This document shows, piece after piece, positions 31,314 to 40,706 of a DNA stretch of 64,000 nucleotides. The notes under the pieces were generated by a model that saw nothing but the letters and a program-made list of their open reading frames with translations, had not been told where the DNA came from and searched no databases. This DNA is from Burkholderia sp. S171. GTDB lineage: Bacteria; Pseudomonadota; Gammaproteobacteria; Burkholderiales; Burkholderiaceae. Positions within the stretch are counted from its first letter, which is position 1. Each line of letters opens with the position of its first letter. The DNA lies in the NCBI RefSeq assembly GCF_009766085.1, contig NZ_LMUF01000026.1, forward strand, positions 460 to 64,459, in the 5' to 3' direction. Both the position numbers and the translations under genes were made by a program.

Positions 31314-32555
31314 ATGGCCGTCAATTTCCCCTCGATCGATCCCGCCCACCTGTTTCCCGTCGCCGGCGTCACGCTAGGCTGGGCCGAGGCGAACATTCGA
31401 AAACCGAATCGCAAGGACGTGCTCGTCATACAGATCGAAGAAGGCGCGACGGTCGGCGGCGTGTTCACGCAAAACCGTTTCTGCGCGGCGCCCGTGACGG
31501 TCTGTCGCGAGCATCTGGACGCAGTGCGTGCGGGCGCCAAGGGCATTCGTGCGCTGGTGGTGAACACGGGCAACGCGAATGCGGGAACCGGTGAGTCGGG
31601 CATGGCGCATACGCGCGAAACGTGTGAGGCGCTGGCCGCACTGCTGGACCTGAAAGCCACGCAGATCCTGCCGTTTTCCACGGGCGTGATTCTCGAGCCG
31701 CTGCCGGTTGATCGTTTGAAGGCGGGACTGCCTGCCGCGTTGGCGAATCAAAAGCCTGCTCACTGGTACGACGCCGCGCAAACCATCATGACCACGGATA
31801 CCTTGCCGAAAGCGGCATCGCGTCTGTTTCAGATCGATGGCCACACGGTCACGCTCTCAGGAATCAGCAAGGGTGCCGGCATGATCCGGCCGAACATGGC
31901 GACCATGCTGGGTTTTCTCGCCTGTGACGCCGCCGTCACGCAACCGGTGCTCGATACGCTGATCAAGCATGTTGCCGATCGCTCGTTCAACTGCATCACC
32001 ATTGACGGCGATACCTCGACGAACGATTCGTTCATCGTGATTGCGTCGGGCAAGTCGTCGTTGCCGTTGATCGCTTCGACAGACTCCGCTGCCTATGTCG
32101 CGTTGCGCGATGCCGTGACATCGGTGGCGCAAGAGCTGGCGCAACTGATCGTGCGCGATGGCGAGGGCGCGACCAAGTTCATGACGGTGACGGTGGAAGG
32201 CGGCACGAGCGAAGCCGAATGCCGCCTGATCGCGTATGCGATCGGCCATTCACCGCTCGTCAAGACCGCCTTCTACGCGTCCGATCCCAACCTGGGCCGG
32301 ATTCTCGCGGCTATCGGTTATGCGGGCGTGGCGGATCTCGATGTCAACAAGATCGACCTGTACCTCGACGACGTCCTCGTCGCGAAGAACGGTGGCCGCA
32401 ATCCTGAATATCGCGAGGAAGACGGGCAGCGCGTGATGAAGAAAAGCGAGATCGCGATCCGCGTGCTGCTAGGCCGCGGTCAAGCCGACGCCACCATCTG
32501 GACGTGCGATCTCTCGCACGATTACGTCAGCATCAACGCCGATTACCGCTCCTGA
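31314..32555 (+). CDS. argJ: Bifunctional glutamate N-acetyltransferase/ornithine acetyltransferase
   Basis: Transfers acetyl from N-acetylornithine to glutamate in the cyclic arginine pathway, and may also use acetyl-CoA. It has 413 residues. It self-cleaves at the conserved MATML motif near residue 195, where the threonine becomes the nucleophile of the beta chain. [11 protein letters not shown] just before it and the DGEGATKF segment are also standard. Arginine genes are not nearby. A DUF815 gene follows after 12 bases. Confidence 0.95.
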   Translation: MAVNFPSIDPAHLFPVAGVTLGWAEANIRKPNRKDVLVIQIEEGATVGGVFTQNRFCAAPVTVCREHLDAVRAGAKGIRALVVNTGNANAGTGESGMAHTRETCEALAALLDLKATQILPFSTGVILEPLPVDRLKAGLPAALANQKPAHWYDAAQTIMTTDTLPKAASRLFQIDGHTVTLSGISKGAGMIRPNMATMLGFLACDAAVTQPVLDTLIKHVADRSFNCITIDGDTSTNDSFIVIASGKSSLPLIASTDSAAYVALRDAVTSVAQELAQLIVRDGEGATKFMTVTVEGGTSEAECRLIAYAIGHSPLVKTAFYASDPNLGRILAAIGYAGVADLDVNKIDLYLDDVLVAKNGGRNPEYREEDGQRVMKKSEIAIRVLLGRGQADATIWTCDLSHDYVSINADYRS

Positions 32556-32567
32556 CCTCAAATCTCC

Positions 32568-33431
32568 ATGGATAAACTCGAACAATTTCTGACCCGCGCC
32601 GAAGCTGTCCTGGCGCGCGTAGAAGGGATGTTGCCGCCGGCACAGCCGGAAATCGACTGGAACAGCGCCGTGGCATTTCGCTGGCGCAAGCGCCAGGGGC
32701 GCGGTTTTCTGCAGCCGGTACCGAACCTGTCGCCGTTGTCGCTCGACGATCTTTGCAATATCGAGCGCCAGAAGGGGCTGATCGAGCAGAACACGCGGCA
32801 GTTCGTGCGCAAGGCGCCGGCGAACAACGTGCTGCTGACGGGCGCGCGCGGCACCGGCAAGTCATCGCTGATCAAGGCCTGCCTGAATGCGTATCACAAG
32901 GAAGGGCTGCGTCTGATCGAAGTCGATAAAGACGATCTCCATGATCTCGGTGACATTGTCGACTTGATTTCTGCGCGGCCGGAACGGTTCATCGTTTTCT
33001 GCGACGACCTCTCGTTCGAAGAAGGCGAGTCGGGCTACAAGGCGCTGAAAGTAGCGCTGGACGGCTCGATCTCCGCGCAATCAGACAACGTGCTGATCTA
33101 CGCGACGTCGAACCGGCGCCATTTGTTGCCCGAATACATGAGCGAAAACGAGACCTACAAACACACGTCCGACGGTGAAATTCATCCCGGCGAAGTGATT
33201 GAGGAGAAGATTTCCTTATCCGAACGCTTCGGCCTTTGGGTGAGCTTTTACCCGTTCAAACAGGACGATTACCTGACGATCGTCGGGCACTGGCTGAAGC
33301 ATTTCGGTTGCGAGGCGGAAGAGATTGCCGGTGCTCGCGGCGACGCCCTTGTGTGGGCGTTGGAACGCGGCTCGCGCTCGGGACGGGTAGCGTGGCAATT
33401 CGCCCGCGACTGGTCGGGCCGCAAGGCATGA
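32568..33431 (+). CDS. DUF815-family P-loop ATPase
   Basis: A 287-residue predicted AAA-like ATPase of unknown function. Walker A is GARGTGKSS near residues 92-100, Walker B is FIVFCDDLSFE near residue 146, and ATSNRRHLLPE near residue 180 resembles a sensor-1 segment. The gene follows argJ by 12 bases and overlaps the Nudix gene by four bases. The conserved pairing may point to a shared role, but no function should be assigned. Confidence 0.85.
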   Translation: MDKLEQFLTRAEAVLARVEGMLPPAQPEIDWNSAVAFRWRKRQGRGFLQPVPNLSPLSLDDLCNIERQKGLIEQNTRQFVRKAPANNVLLTGARGTGKSSLIKACLNAYHKEGLRLIEVDKDDLHDLGDIVDLISARPERFIVFCDDLSFEEGESGYKALKVALDGSISAQSDNVLIYATSNRRHLLPEYMSENETYKHTSDGEIHPGEVIEEKISLSERFGLWVSFYPFKQDDYLTIVGHWLKHFGCEAEEIAGARGDALVWALERGSRSGRVAWQFARDWSGRKA

Positions 33432-33877
33432 CGGCTTCTACTTCTTCTACTACTACGAGCGGCTCAGACACGGCGCCCGATGGGCGTCGAGTGACGGACG
33501 TCGCGGTCGGCGTGCTCGTGCAGCCGGACGGCCGTTATCTGCTGGCTCAGCGTCCGGAAGGCAAGCCGTATGAAGGTTACTGGGAGTTTCCCGGCGGCAA
33601 GCTGGAAGCGGGGGAAAGCGTTGAAGCGGCGCTCACGCGGGAATTACATGAGGAATTGGGTATCGATGTGACTGCCTGCGAGCGCTGGCGGACACTCGAG
33701 CACGATTACCCCCATGCTTACGTGCGGCTCTATTTCTGCAAGGTGACCGCGTGGAGCGGTGAGCCTGTTGGCCGTGAAGGTCAGGCGCTGGCCTGGCAGC
33801 ACCTTCCCGCGGACGTCACGCCGTTGTTGCCCGCGGCCATTCCAGTGCTGGAATGGCTTGCTGCTGAAGCGGTTTAG
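33428..33877 (+). CDS. mutT: Nudix hydrolase, MutT (8-oxo-dGTP diphosphatase) type
   Basis: Hydrolyses oxidised nucleoside triphosphates or related diphosphates. The ATG at 33428 overlaps the DUF815 stop in an ATGA junction and gives 149 residues. The Nudix box occupies about residues 55-78, with GGKLEAGES then RELHEELGI, and all box residues are present. The N-terminus is Ser/Thr-rich. MutT identity rests on length and the YEGYWEFPGGK segment; other Nudix substrates are possible. Confidence 0.85.
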   Translation: MTASTSSTTTSGSDTAPDGRRVTDVAVGVLVQPDGRYLLAQRPEGKPYEGYWEFPGGKLEAGESVEAALTRELHEELGIDVTACERWRTLEHDYPHAYVRLYFCKVTAWSGEPVGREGQALAWQHLPADVTPLLPAAIPVLEWLAAEAV

Positions 33878-33896
33878 ACGTTTCTTTTACTGCGGT

Positions 33897-34088
33897 CTAG
33901 TTCAGGTCGCTATGCGAGTTTTCATCGGGCGGTGTGTCTTGCTGACCGCCGCCGATCTTGTACTTCTCGGTCGCCCAAGCACCGAGATCGATCTGCTTGC
34001 AACGGTCTGAACAAAACGGACGAAAGCGACTTTCAGGAATCCAGCGGACGTCCTTCTCGCAAGTCGGGCATTTAACGATAGTGGTCAT
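33897..34088 (-). CDS. yacG: DNA gyrase inhibitor YacG
   Basis: Small zinc protein of 63 residues that in E. coli binds and inhibits DNA gyrase. The four zinc ligands are visible as CPTC and CSDRC, with the conserved [21 protein letters not shown] core. It is convergent with mutT and is the last gene of the coaE-zapD-yacG group. Confidence 0.9.
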   Translation of the reverse strand: MTTIVKCPTCEKDVRWIPESRFRPFCSDRCKQIDLGAWATEKYKIGGGQQDTPPDENSHSDLN

Positions 34089-34144
34089 TCTGCAGAGCGG
34101 ATTTAAAGAGGTTGAGTTCAGTAAATGGGGTTTTTAAGCCCAAC

Positions 34145-34900
34145 TTAAAGACTGCATAACGTCAGGTGGAACGGGATGTCGGCGTCTACTGCACGTGGCC
34201 TCAAATCACCGTCCTGAACCGTAAAGCGCACCCACAGCATGTACTTGTTCGCACTTGCCTCGGGAATCAGGCGCGTGTCGGACGGTACTCGCACCTGCAT
34301 CAATTGGTAAGTTCGACCTGAAAGCATCTGCTGATAGCTGCCTTGCATTGCCATGACTTTGGACGCCTGGCCCGATTCACGTGCGAGACGCAGCACGATA
34401 GTGGCGGCGTCGCGCAACGGCAGCATGGGAGTAACCCATTTCGCGATGTCCCCGCGGCGCTCTTCAGCTGGATTTTGTTGCCACGCGAAGTACGACGGCA
34501 GATCGAAGCGGCAGGTTCCACCCGGAATGATTGTACGGCTGCGAATGCTCGCGAGCCATTCGTTATCGGCCAGATGCTGGCCTGTCTTGCCCTGCATCTG
34601 CCCGAGGCCGGCCAATGTCTGCTCGATTTCGCCAAGCACCGACTCCAGCGCATCTTGTTCAATGCCGGGATTGCCGCGGAACGGCGCGAGCGTCTGGCGT
34701 TGCCGCTCCAGTTCCTTCATCAGGTCCGCTTTCAGATCCGTGCGGCCCGCGACTTCGGCGATCTCGAACAACGTGGTCAGTGCGGCGTGATGTTCGCGCG
34801 GGTCTTCTTGAGTCAGAAAGAAGGTGAAACGCTCGAAAAGGTCTTCGAGACGCAGCAGCGTTCTGATTCGCTCGTTGAAGGGGTACTCGTAAAGGATCAA
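34145..34900 (-). CDS. zapD: Cell division protein ZapD
   Basis: Cytoplasmic FtsZ-bundling factor (DUF1342) of 251 residues, mostly helical in the N-terminal half and beta-rich at the C-terminus. The N-terminal [19 protein letters not shown] is diagnostic. The start is a TTG at 34900 with GAGG nine bases upstream; no ATG fits in frame, so the rare start appears real. It lies downstream of coaE by about 156 bases and upstream of yacG. Confidence 0.9.
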   Translation of the reverse strand: MILYEYPFNERIRTLLRLEDLFERFTFFLTQEDPREHHAALTTLFEIAEVAGRTDLKADLMKELERQRQTLAPFRGNPGIEQDALESVLGEIEQTLAGLGQMQGKTGQHLADNEWLASIRSRTIIPGGTCRFDLPSYFAWQQNPAEERRGDIAKWVTPMLPLRDAATIVLRLARESGQASKVMAMQGSYQQMLSGRTYQLMQVRVPSDTRLIPEASANKYMLWVRFTVQDGDLRPRAVDADIPFHLTLCSL

Positions 34901-35056
34901 GCGCGCTCGCCTCGGCGTTGGTCGGAAGGTTCGATGGCAGAAAGTGAGGACATTCTAATGCCGCATCAAACTCACGGCAAATCGGCACGTTTAATCACAT
35001 TTGACGGGCATTTTCAGCGGCGTTCGTGAGGAGTTCGAACGCGTTGCACGCACTTG

Positions 35057-35680
35057 CTAGGTACGCGGTTTGCTCGTGCCGGACGCCATTGCAACATAGC
35101 GTGCGTGCAGGGCGTTCACCTCGCGCTGCAGCGTTTCCAGCATGGCGGCAGAGTCATTGACGACGACGTCGTCGGCGGCCGCCAGGCGTGCTTCACGCGT
35201 GGCCTGACGCGCGATGATGGCGAGCACCTGATCGCGAGTGAAGCCATTGCGCCGGATCACGCGCTCGATTTGCGTGTCCACCGGGCAGTCGACCACGAGA
35301 ATCCGCTCCACCTTGCTCGCGCGTTCGCCCGCTTCAATCAGCAACGGCACCACGACGATGTGATAAGCCCCTTGTGCTGCATTGCGTTGACGCTCGCTTT
35401 CAGCGCGGATCAAGGGATGCGTGATGGATTCGAGTTGCGCTTTGGCGGTGTTATCGGAGAAAACGCGGGTGCGCATTTTTGCCCGATCCAGCGAACCGTC
35501 GGCGGCGACGTATTCCGGGCCGAACGTGCTTTTGATCAGCGGCATTGCAACGCCGCCCGGCGCGGTGATCTGGTGCGCGATCAGGTCCGTGTCGATAACG
35601 GGCACACCGCGCGCGGCGAACATGTCCGCCACAGTGGTCTTGCCGCTGCCAATCCCGCCGGTCAAGCCGATGCTGAACAT
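35057..35680 (-). CDS. coaE: Dephospho-CoA kinase
   Basis: Last enzyme of coenzyme A synthesis, phosphorylating the 3'-hydroxyl of dephospho-CoA. It has 207 residues. The P-loop is [13 protein letters not shown] near residue 8, followed by DTDLIAHQ and the lid region with HPLIRAE. It lies 40 bases after pilD, a linkage common in proteobacteria. Confidence 0.93.
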   Translation of the reverse strand: MFSIGLTGGIGSGKTTVADMFAARGVPVIDTDLIAHQITAPGGVAMPLIKSTFGPEYVAADGSLDRAKMRTRVFSDNTAKAQLESITHPLIRAESERQRNAAQGAYHIVVVPLLIEAGERASKVERILVVDCPVDTQIERVIRRNGFTRDQVLAIIARQATREARLAAADDVVVNDSAAMLETLQREVNALHARYVAMASGTSKPRT

Positions 35681-35720
35681 CGTTCAACTCCCTTTTCGCT
35701 GCGCTGCGCTTCGTTTAGTC

Positions 35721-36632
35721 TTATCCGCCGAACATTGCGTAAAGCGGCGTACCGAAAAATAACGTAATCACGCCGCCTGCCGCGAGAAACGGCCCGAACG
35801 GCAGCGGTTCCTCAAATCGCATCTTGCCAATACCTGTTGCGGCCAGTCCGAAGATGGCGCCCGCTATCGCCGACACCAGTACCACCTGCGGCAGCGCTTG
35901 CCAGCCAAGCCACGCGCCCAGCGCGCCCAGCAGCTTGAAGTCGCCGTAACCCATGCCTTCCACGCCGCGTACGAGCCTGAACAGCCAATACACGCACCAG
36001 AGAAACAGATAACCCGCGATCGCACCAATCACCGCTTCGTGCAGCGGGACGAACGCAGTGTCGCCGAGATTGACGATCAGGCCAGCCCACAGCAGCGGTA
36101 GGGTCAGCATGTCAGGCAGATAGCGGGTATCGAAGTCGATCAGGCTCGCCGCCAGCAGCGTCGCGCATAAACCGAACGCGGCGAGCGCGATCAGCGTGGG
36201 TCCGAACGCAAACAGCGATAGCGCGGCAAACAGCGCGGTGGCCAGTTCGGTCAGCGGATAACGCGCGCTTACGCGTGCGTTGCATTTCGCGCAACGGCCG
36301 CGCAGCAGCACGTAACTCGCGACAGGAATATTTTCCCACGCACGCAACACGTGGCCGCAATGCGGGCAAGCGCTGCGAGGCACTGCGAGGTTGTAGCGGG
36401 CGGGCGGCGCGTGTTTATGGGCGTCGTCCTCGCTGTCGATAGCGTTCTCCGCTTTCCACGCGCGTTCCAGCATGATCGGCAGGCGGTGCACGACGACGGT
36501 CAGAAAACTGCCGATTACCAGCCCGAAGACGATCGCGAAACCGTACTGCGCCGCGAGCGGCAAAGCGCCGAATGCGGAACCGTAAGCGTCGAGATAGCGG
36601 CCTGAAAACTCCGCCTGATACAAAGGCTGCAT
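35721..36632 (-). CDS. pilD: Prepilin peptidase/N-methyltransferase PilD
   Basis: Inner-membrane aspartic protease that cleaves and N-methylates type IV prepilins and type II pseudopilins. It has 303 residues and about eight membrane segments. The cytoplasmic tetracysteine domain is seen as CPHCGH and CAKCNA near residues 95-135. The two catalytic aspartates are in LIDFDTRYLPD and GYGDFKL. It is downstream of pilC by 39 bases. Confidence 0.93.
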   Translation of the reverse strand: MQPLYQAEFSGRYLDAYGSAFGALPLAAQYGFAIVFGLVIGSFLTVVVHRLPIMLERAWKAENAIDSEDDAHKHAPPARYNLAVPRSACPHCGHVLRAWENIPVASYVLLRGRCAKCNARVSARYPLTELATALFAALSLFAFGPTLIALAAFGLCATLLAASLIDFDTRYLPDMLTLPLLWAGLIVNLGDTAFVPLHEAVIGAIAGYLFLWCVYWLFRLVRGVEGMGYGDFKLLGALGAWLGWQALPQVVLVSAIAGAIFGLAATGIGKMRFEEPLPFGPFLAAGGVITLFFGTPLYAMFGG

Positions 36633-36671
36633 GGCTGTCCTGGGTTGATTTCGGCTGCGATCCTACACCAC

Positions 36672-37881
36672 CTACACCACATTCCCGAGTTGAACGATCG
36701 GAAGATACATGGCGACTACGAGGCCGCCCACCAATGCACCGAGCACCACGATCACAACCGGTTCGCACAGGCTCGCGAATGCGCTGGTCTGTTCGTCCAC
36801 CTGACGGTCGCCCAGTGTAGCGAGATCGAGCAGCATCGCGTCTAGCGAACCGGATTCCTCGGCCACGGCGATAGGCTGCACCACTTCTGGCGGAAAGCAG
36901 CCGACCGCGCGCATGGCGGCGGCGAGCCGCTTGCCATGTCGAAGGCGCGTGGCGATCTCGACAGTAGCGGTATCGAAGATACGGTTGCCCGTGGCGCTCG
37001 CCAAGGAGTCGAATGCATCCGATAACGGTGTGCCCGCCGCCAGTAACGTGCCGAGCGCCCGGCTCCAGCGTGCCACAGCCAACGCGCGCAGGAGGGATCC
37101 GGCGAGTGGCAGCTTCAGCATGGCGCGGTCAAACGCGCTTCTCGCTGCGGGGACGCGTCGCAGGAGTCGCTTGAACGCGATGCCGGACACCACGCAAAAG
37201 AGCGCGAACGGTCCGCACCAGCGCGCGACGCCATCCGATAACGCGAGCACGAACAAGGTCGGTGCCGGCAATTTAGCGCCGAAACCATCGAAGATGGTCT
37301 TGAAGGTCGGCACCACGCCAATCAGCAATCCCGCGGTAATGGCAAGCGACAACAACAGCACCACGACCGGATAGGTCAGCGCGGCGCGCAGTTTCGCCCG
37401 TTGAGCGCCCGCCCGTTCGCGGTCTTCGGCGAGCCGCGCGAGCACGACTGGCAACGCGCCTGCCACCTCGCCGACGGCAACCAGCTGGCAATACAGCGAG
37501 TTGAAACAGGCAGGATGACGCGCGAGCGCTTCCGAGAACGCGACGCCCTGCGTGATATCCCGTGCAACCGATCCCACGATGCGTGGCAGGCCACCGCGCG
37601 AAGGGATCGGCGATGAGATCCAGCGACGAAGCAAGCGGTAAGCCAGCGCGCAGCAAGCCGGCGAGTTGCCGCGTGAACAGTGTGACTTCGGCAGCCCGGG
37701 CTTTGGGAGGAGGCGCCGAACCGAGCGCGGTGAGTTCCAGCACGGTGACACCGGCGCGTTTTAGCGCAGCGCGCGCACGGGTTGAATCCGAGGCGATCGT
37801 CTTGCCGCGTTTGTCCGCGCCGTTTGCGTCAATGCCTCGCCAGCCAAAGCGCGTATCGAAGGAGAGTGGGCTCATGGTCAT
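36672..37881 (-). pseudogene. pilC: Type IV pilus inner-membrane platform protein PilC, interrupted by a frameshift
   Basis: PilC/GspF platform proteins have two repeated T2SSF domains with membrane segments. The N-terminal part starts at 37881, overlapping the pilB stop, and reads LTRQ-type text through SSLDLIADPFA. That frame then becomes nonsense. The rest (RGGLPRIVGSVARDI to the end at 36672) continues in another frame, including VVPTFKTIFDGFGAKLP and a second T2SSF domain. The switch lies between about 37590 and 37625 and equals one extra base or two missing bases. Joined, the product would be about 400 residues, the normal length. It may be a real mutation or a sequencing error. Confidence 0.85.
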
Positions 37882-39098
37882 GTGAGCTCCGTGGCGTCGG
37901 CGGCTTCCGCTACGCTTGTCACGCCTTCGCGTACACGTGCGAAGGCAGCGTCGCGCAGGCTTGGCATGCCCTCACTTTGTGCTTGCCGTGTGACGGCGTG
38001 CGTGGCGGTGCGTGCGACGATCAGTTCGCGCAATGTGTCGGAGACAGGCATCAGTTGATGCACGCCCACTCGGCCGCGATAACCAATGCCATGGCACGCG
38101 GCACAGCCACGGGGCTCGAACGGTTTGAAGCCCGGCTCGAACTCCAGGTCTGAAGGCAAGCGGCAAGCGTCGCATAGCCGCCGCACCAGCCGTTGCGCCG
38201 TAACAAGCCTCAGCGCCGACGCCAGGTTGTACGGCGCAATGCCAATATCGATCAATCGTGCGATGGCTGCAGGTGCGTCGTTGGTATGCAGCGTGGAGAG
38301 CACGAGATGGCCAGTTTGCGCGGCCTTCACGGCGACGTCGGCGGTTTCGGCATCGCGGATTTCGCCGACCATGATCACGTCCGGGTCTTGTCGCATGAAT
38401 GCGCGCAGCGCGACCGCGAAAGTGAGGCCCGCTTTGTCGCGGACACTGACCTGATTGATACCGGCAAGCTGGATTTCGGCGGGATCTTCGACCGAACAGA
38501 CGTTGCGCGACTCCGCGTTGAGCATCTGCAAAAAGCAATACAGCGACAGGGTTTTGCCGCTGCCAGTGGGGCCGGTGACCAGCACGAGTCCGTGCGGCGC
38601 GTGGATCGCGGCTTCCACGGTCTTCTGCTGATCGGGGGCGAGCCCGAGCGCTGCCAGCGACAGATCCGCCGGCAGTGATTCCAAGCGGCGCAACACCAGC
38701 TTTTCACCGAACAGGACCGGCAGCGAATTCACGCGATAGTCTTCCGGATTCCCGTTCGCCAGCGGCAACCGCAAACGTCCGTCCTGCGGCACGCGCCGCT
38801 CGGCTATGTCCATGCGCGCCAGCACCTTGATCCGCGTGACGAAAGCATCGCGCAAATGCGGTGGTGGCTTGAGAAAGACGTGCAGCGCACCGTCAATACG
38901 CAAGCGGATACGCCACTCGTGCTCGCCCGGTTCGACGTGAATATCGGAGGCGCCGCGTGCAGCTGCTTCGCGCAGGGTATCGGTGAGTAACGCAACGGCG
39001 GGTGCGTTGTCGACGTCCGGAATTGCATCGGCGGGGCGCGCCGAAAGCGGCGACGCGGGCCGCGAAAAAGTAACGGGAAGAGCGGACGGCATGGGCAT
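37878..39098 (-). CDS. PilB/GspE-type secretion ATPase, short form
   Basis: Hexameric ATPase powering pilus or pseudopilus assembly. It has 406 residues, whereas classical PilB has about 560; the N-terminal MshEN domain is missing and only a short linker precedes the ATPase core. Walker A is GPTGSGKT at 176-183, Walker B VIMVGEIRD at 241-249 and the histidine box TGHLVLSTLHTND at about 262-274. The zinc tetracysteine is CDAC and CAAC near 307-335. It overlaps pilC by four bases. The start has two nearby ATGs (39098 and 39092). Confidence 0.88.
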   Translation of the reverse strand: MPMPSALPVTFSRPASPLSARPADAIPDVDNAPAVALLTDTLREAAARGASDIHVEPGEHEWRIRLRIDGALHVFLKPPPHLRDAFVTRIKVLARMDIAERRVPQDGRLRLPLANGNPEDYRVNSLPVLFGEKLVLRRLESLPADLSLAALGLAPDQQKTVEAAIHAPHGLVLVTGPTGSGKTLSLYCFLQMLNAESRNVCSVEDPAEIQLAGINQVSVRDKAGLTFAVALRAFMRQDPDVIMVGEIRDAETADVAVKAAQTGHLVLSTLHTNDAPAAIARLIDIGIAPYNLASALRLVTAQRLVRRLCDACRLPSDLEFEPGFKPFEPRGCAACHGIGYRGRVGVHQLMPVSDTLRELIVARTATHAVTRQAQSEGMPSLRDAAFARVREGVTSVAEAADATELT

Positions 39099-39155
39099 GG
39101 CTCGGTGAACGGGATGCCCCGATCTTGTCCTTCCACGTGCCTCTTTCCAACTCGT

Positions 39156-39206
39156 CCGAACGGCTAACGCTTAGCATCGCTAAAAAGCTGGCCGAACGGC
39201 TAACGC
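39156..39206. repeat. 15-bp direct repeat upstream of the pilB-like gene
   Basis: CCGAACGGCTAACGC occurs at 39156-39170 and again at 39192-39206, a 36-base shift. Between the copies is a TTAGC-atc-GCTAA inverted repeat (39171-39183). The block lies 58-108 bases upstream of the pilB-like start, where a regulatory site could sit. Confidence 0.6.
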
Positions 39207-39301
39207 GGTCCGGCAGGTGATACATGGGGGGAAACGGCGCAAGCTGGTGCAACCAGAAGCCCAATGCGAAACCTGAGCTGTCCATGAACCCAACTTCGTT
39301 A

Positions 39302-40591
39302 CTACCCTTGCTTTCTCAGCACCACGCCTTGCGGCCGGAATATTTTCACGGTGCGGATCGCCTGGTCGTCGCTGCGCATGACTTCGAAGTGCACGCCTGC
39401 AATACGCACGCTCACGTCGCCGTCCGGAATCTCTTCCAGCGTCTCGAGGATCAGGCCGTTGAGTGTCTTCGGGCCGTCGGTGGGAAGCGTCAGCTTCAGC
39501 CAGCGGTTCAACTCACGCAACGGCATGCTGCCCGCAACGATGCATTCGCCTTCCTCGTTCCAGCCGCTACGCGAACCGGCTCCGCGTGGAATGGTCGTGG
39601 TGAACTCGCCAATCAATTCTTCAATGATGTCTTCCGGCGTCACCAGTCCCTGAAGCTCGCCATATTCGTTCACCACAATCGCAATTCGATGCCGGCTTTC
39701 CTGAAAGAATTGCAGTTGTTGAAACACGGGCGTGCCTGCCGGAACGAAGTACGGTTCGGCCAACAGTTCGCGCAAGGTCTCGCGCTCGAATTCCTGGTTA
39801 TGCAGCGCCGAGAGCGTCTTTCTCACGTGCAGAACACCCAGCACGCGATCGATGTCGCCCTGATAAACCACCAGCTTGTTGTGATAGCAGGTTTCGAGCT
39901 GATGCAGGATGGTGTCGAAAGGGGCATCGAAATCCAGTGCTTCAATCCGGCGGCGCGGGATCATCACGTCGTCGACAGTGATGTTCTCCAGGTCGAACAG
40001 GTTCAGCAAGATGCTGCGGTGCTTGGTCGGCATGAAATTGCCCGATTCCAGCACGATGGTGCGCAATTCTTCGGTGGAAAGCCGCTGGTCCCGGCCGCCT
40101 TTCGTATTGATGTGCAAAACCCTCAGCACGCCGTTCGCGAACAGGTTGACGAACCAGACAAGCGGCCTCGCCACGCGCATCAAAGGCGACAAAATCAGGC
40201 TCGCCGGAAGCGCAACTTTTTCCGGATACGTCGCGCCTACAATCTTCGGCGCAATCTCTGCAAACACAATGATGAGGAACGCAACAACCCCGGTCGTCAC
40301 CGACAGCACCAGATTGTTATGGCCGAAAGTGCGCAGCGCGATGGACGTTGTCAGTACCGGAATGATCGTGTTGATCAGATTGTTGCCAATCAGGATCACG
40401 CTCAGCAGTTGATCGGTCTTGGCAAGCAGGCCCTGCGTGACGCGAGCACGCAGCGAACCCTGGTTGGCGAGGTGTTTCAGCCGATGGCGATTGAGCGCCA
40501 TCATCGACGTTTCGGAAATCGAGAAGAATGCGGAGAGAAACAGCAGCAGGAAAATGGCGCAGATTTGCGCCCATAAGGGAATGTGGTCCAC
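39302..40591 (-). CDS. CNNM/CorC-HlyC family transporter with CBS domains
   Basis: Inner-membrane protein of 429 residues. The N-terminal DUF21/CNNM domain has three to four membrane segments and the SETSMMALNRHRL signature. Two CBS domains follow (about residues 205-330), and a C-terminal CorC_HlyC domain ends the protein. Related proteins (CorB, YtfL, MpfA) are linked to magnesium or other cation export; the ion here is unknown. It is transcribed toward the pil genes with about 200 bases between. Confidence 0.88.
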   Translation of the reverse strand: MDHIPLWAQICAIFLLLFLSAFFSISETSMMALNRHRLKHLANQGSLRARVTQGLLAKTDQLLSVILIGNNLINTIIPVLTTSIALRTFGHNNLVLSVTTGVVAFLIIVFAEIAPKIVGATYPEKVALPASLILSPLMRVARPLVWFVNLFANGVLRVLHINTKGGRDQRLSTEELRTIVLESGNFMPTKHRSILLNLFDLENITVDDVMIPRRRIEALDFDAPFDTILHQLETCYHNKLVVYQGDIDRVLGVLHVRKTLSALHNQEFERETLRELLAEPYFVPAGTPVFQQLQFFQESRHRIAIVVNEYGELQGLVTPEDIIEELIGEFTTTIPRGAGSRSGWNEEGECIVAGSMPLRELNRWLKLTLPTDGPKTLNGLILETLEEIPDGDVSVRIAGVHFEVMRSDDQAIRTVKIFRPQGVVLRKQG

Positions 40592-40706
40592 GCGCGATCT
40601 GGAAAGGGAGGATGGGAAAGACTATAGCAGAGCAGAAAGCGATTGCTTCTCTTGCTCGACAAGCCTTCCGGACGATAGTTCGACCTGCCCCGTCCTCCCC
40701 CAGTGA

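Noticed and set aside
37590..37625. Programmed frameshifting in pilC
   Set aside because: PilC is not known to use recoding, and no stimulatory structure was evident, so mutation or sequence error is the simpler explanation; kept only as an open finding.
39224..40576. 450-codon plus-strand open frame opposite the CBS-domain transporter
   Set aside because: Shadow of a well-supported minus-strand gene; composition is atypical for a protein.
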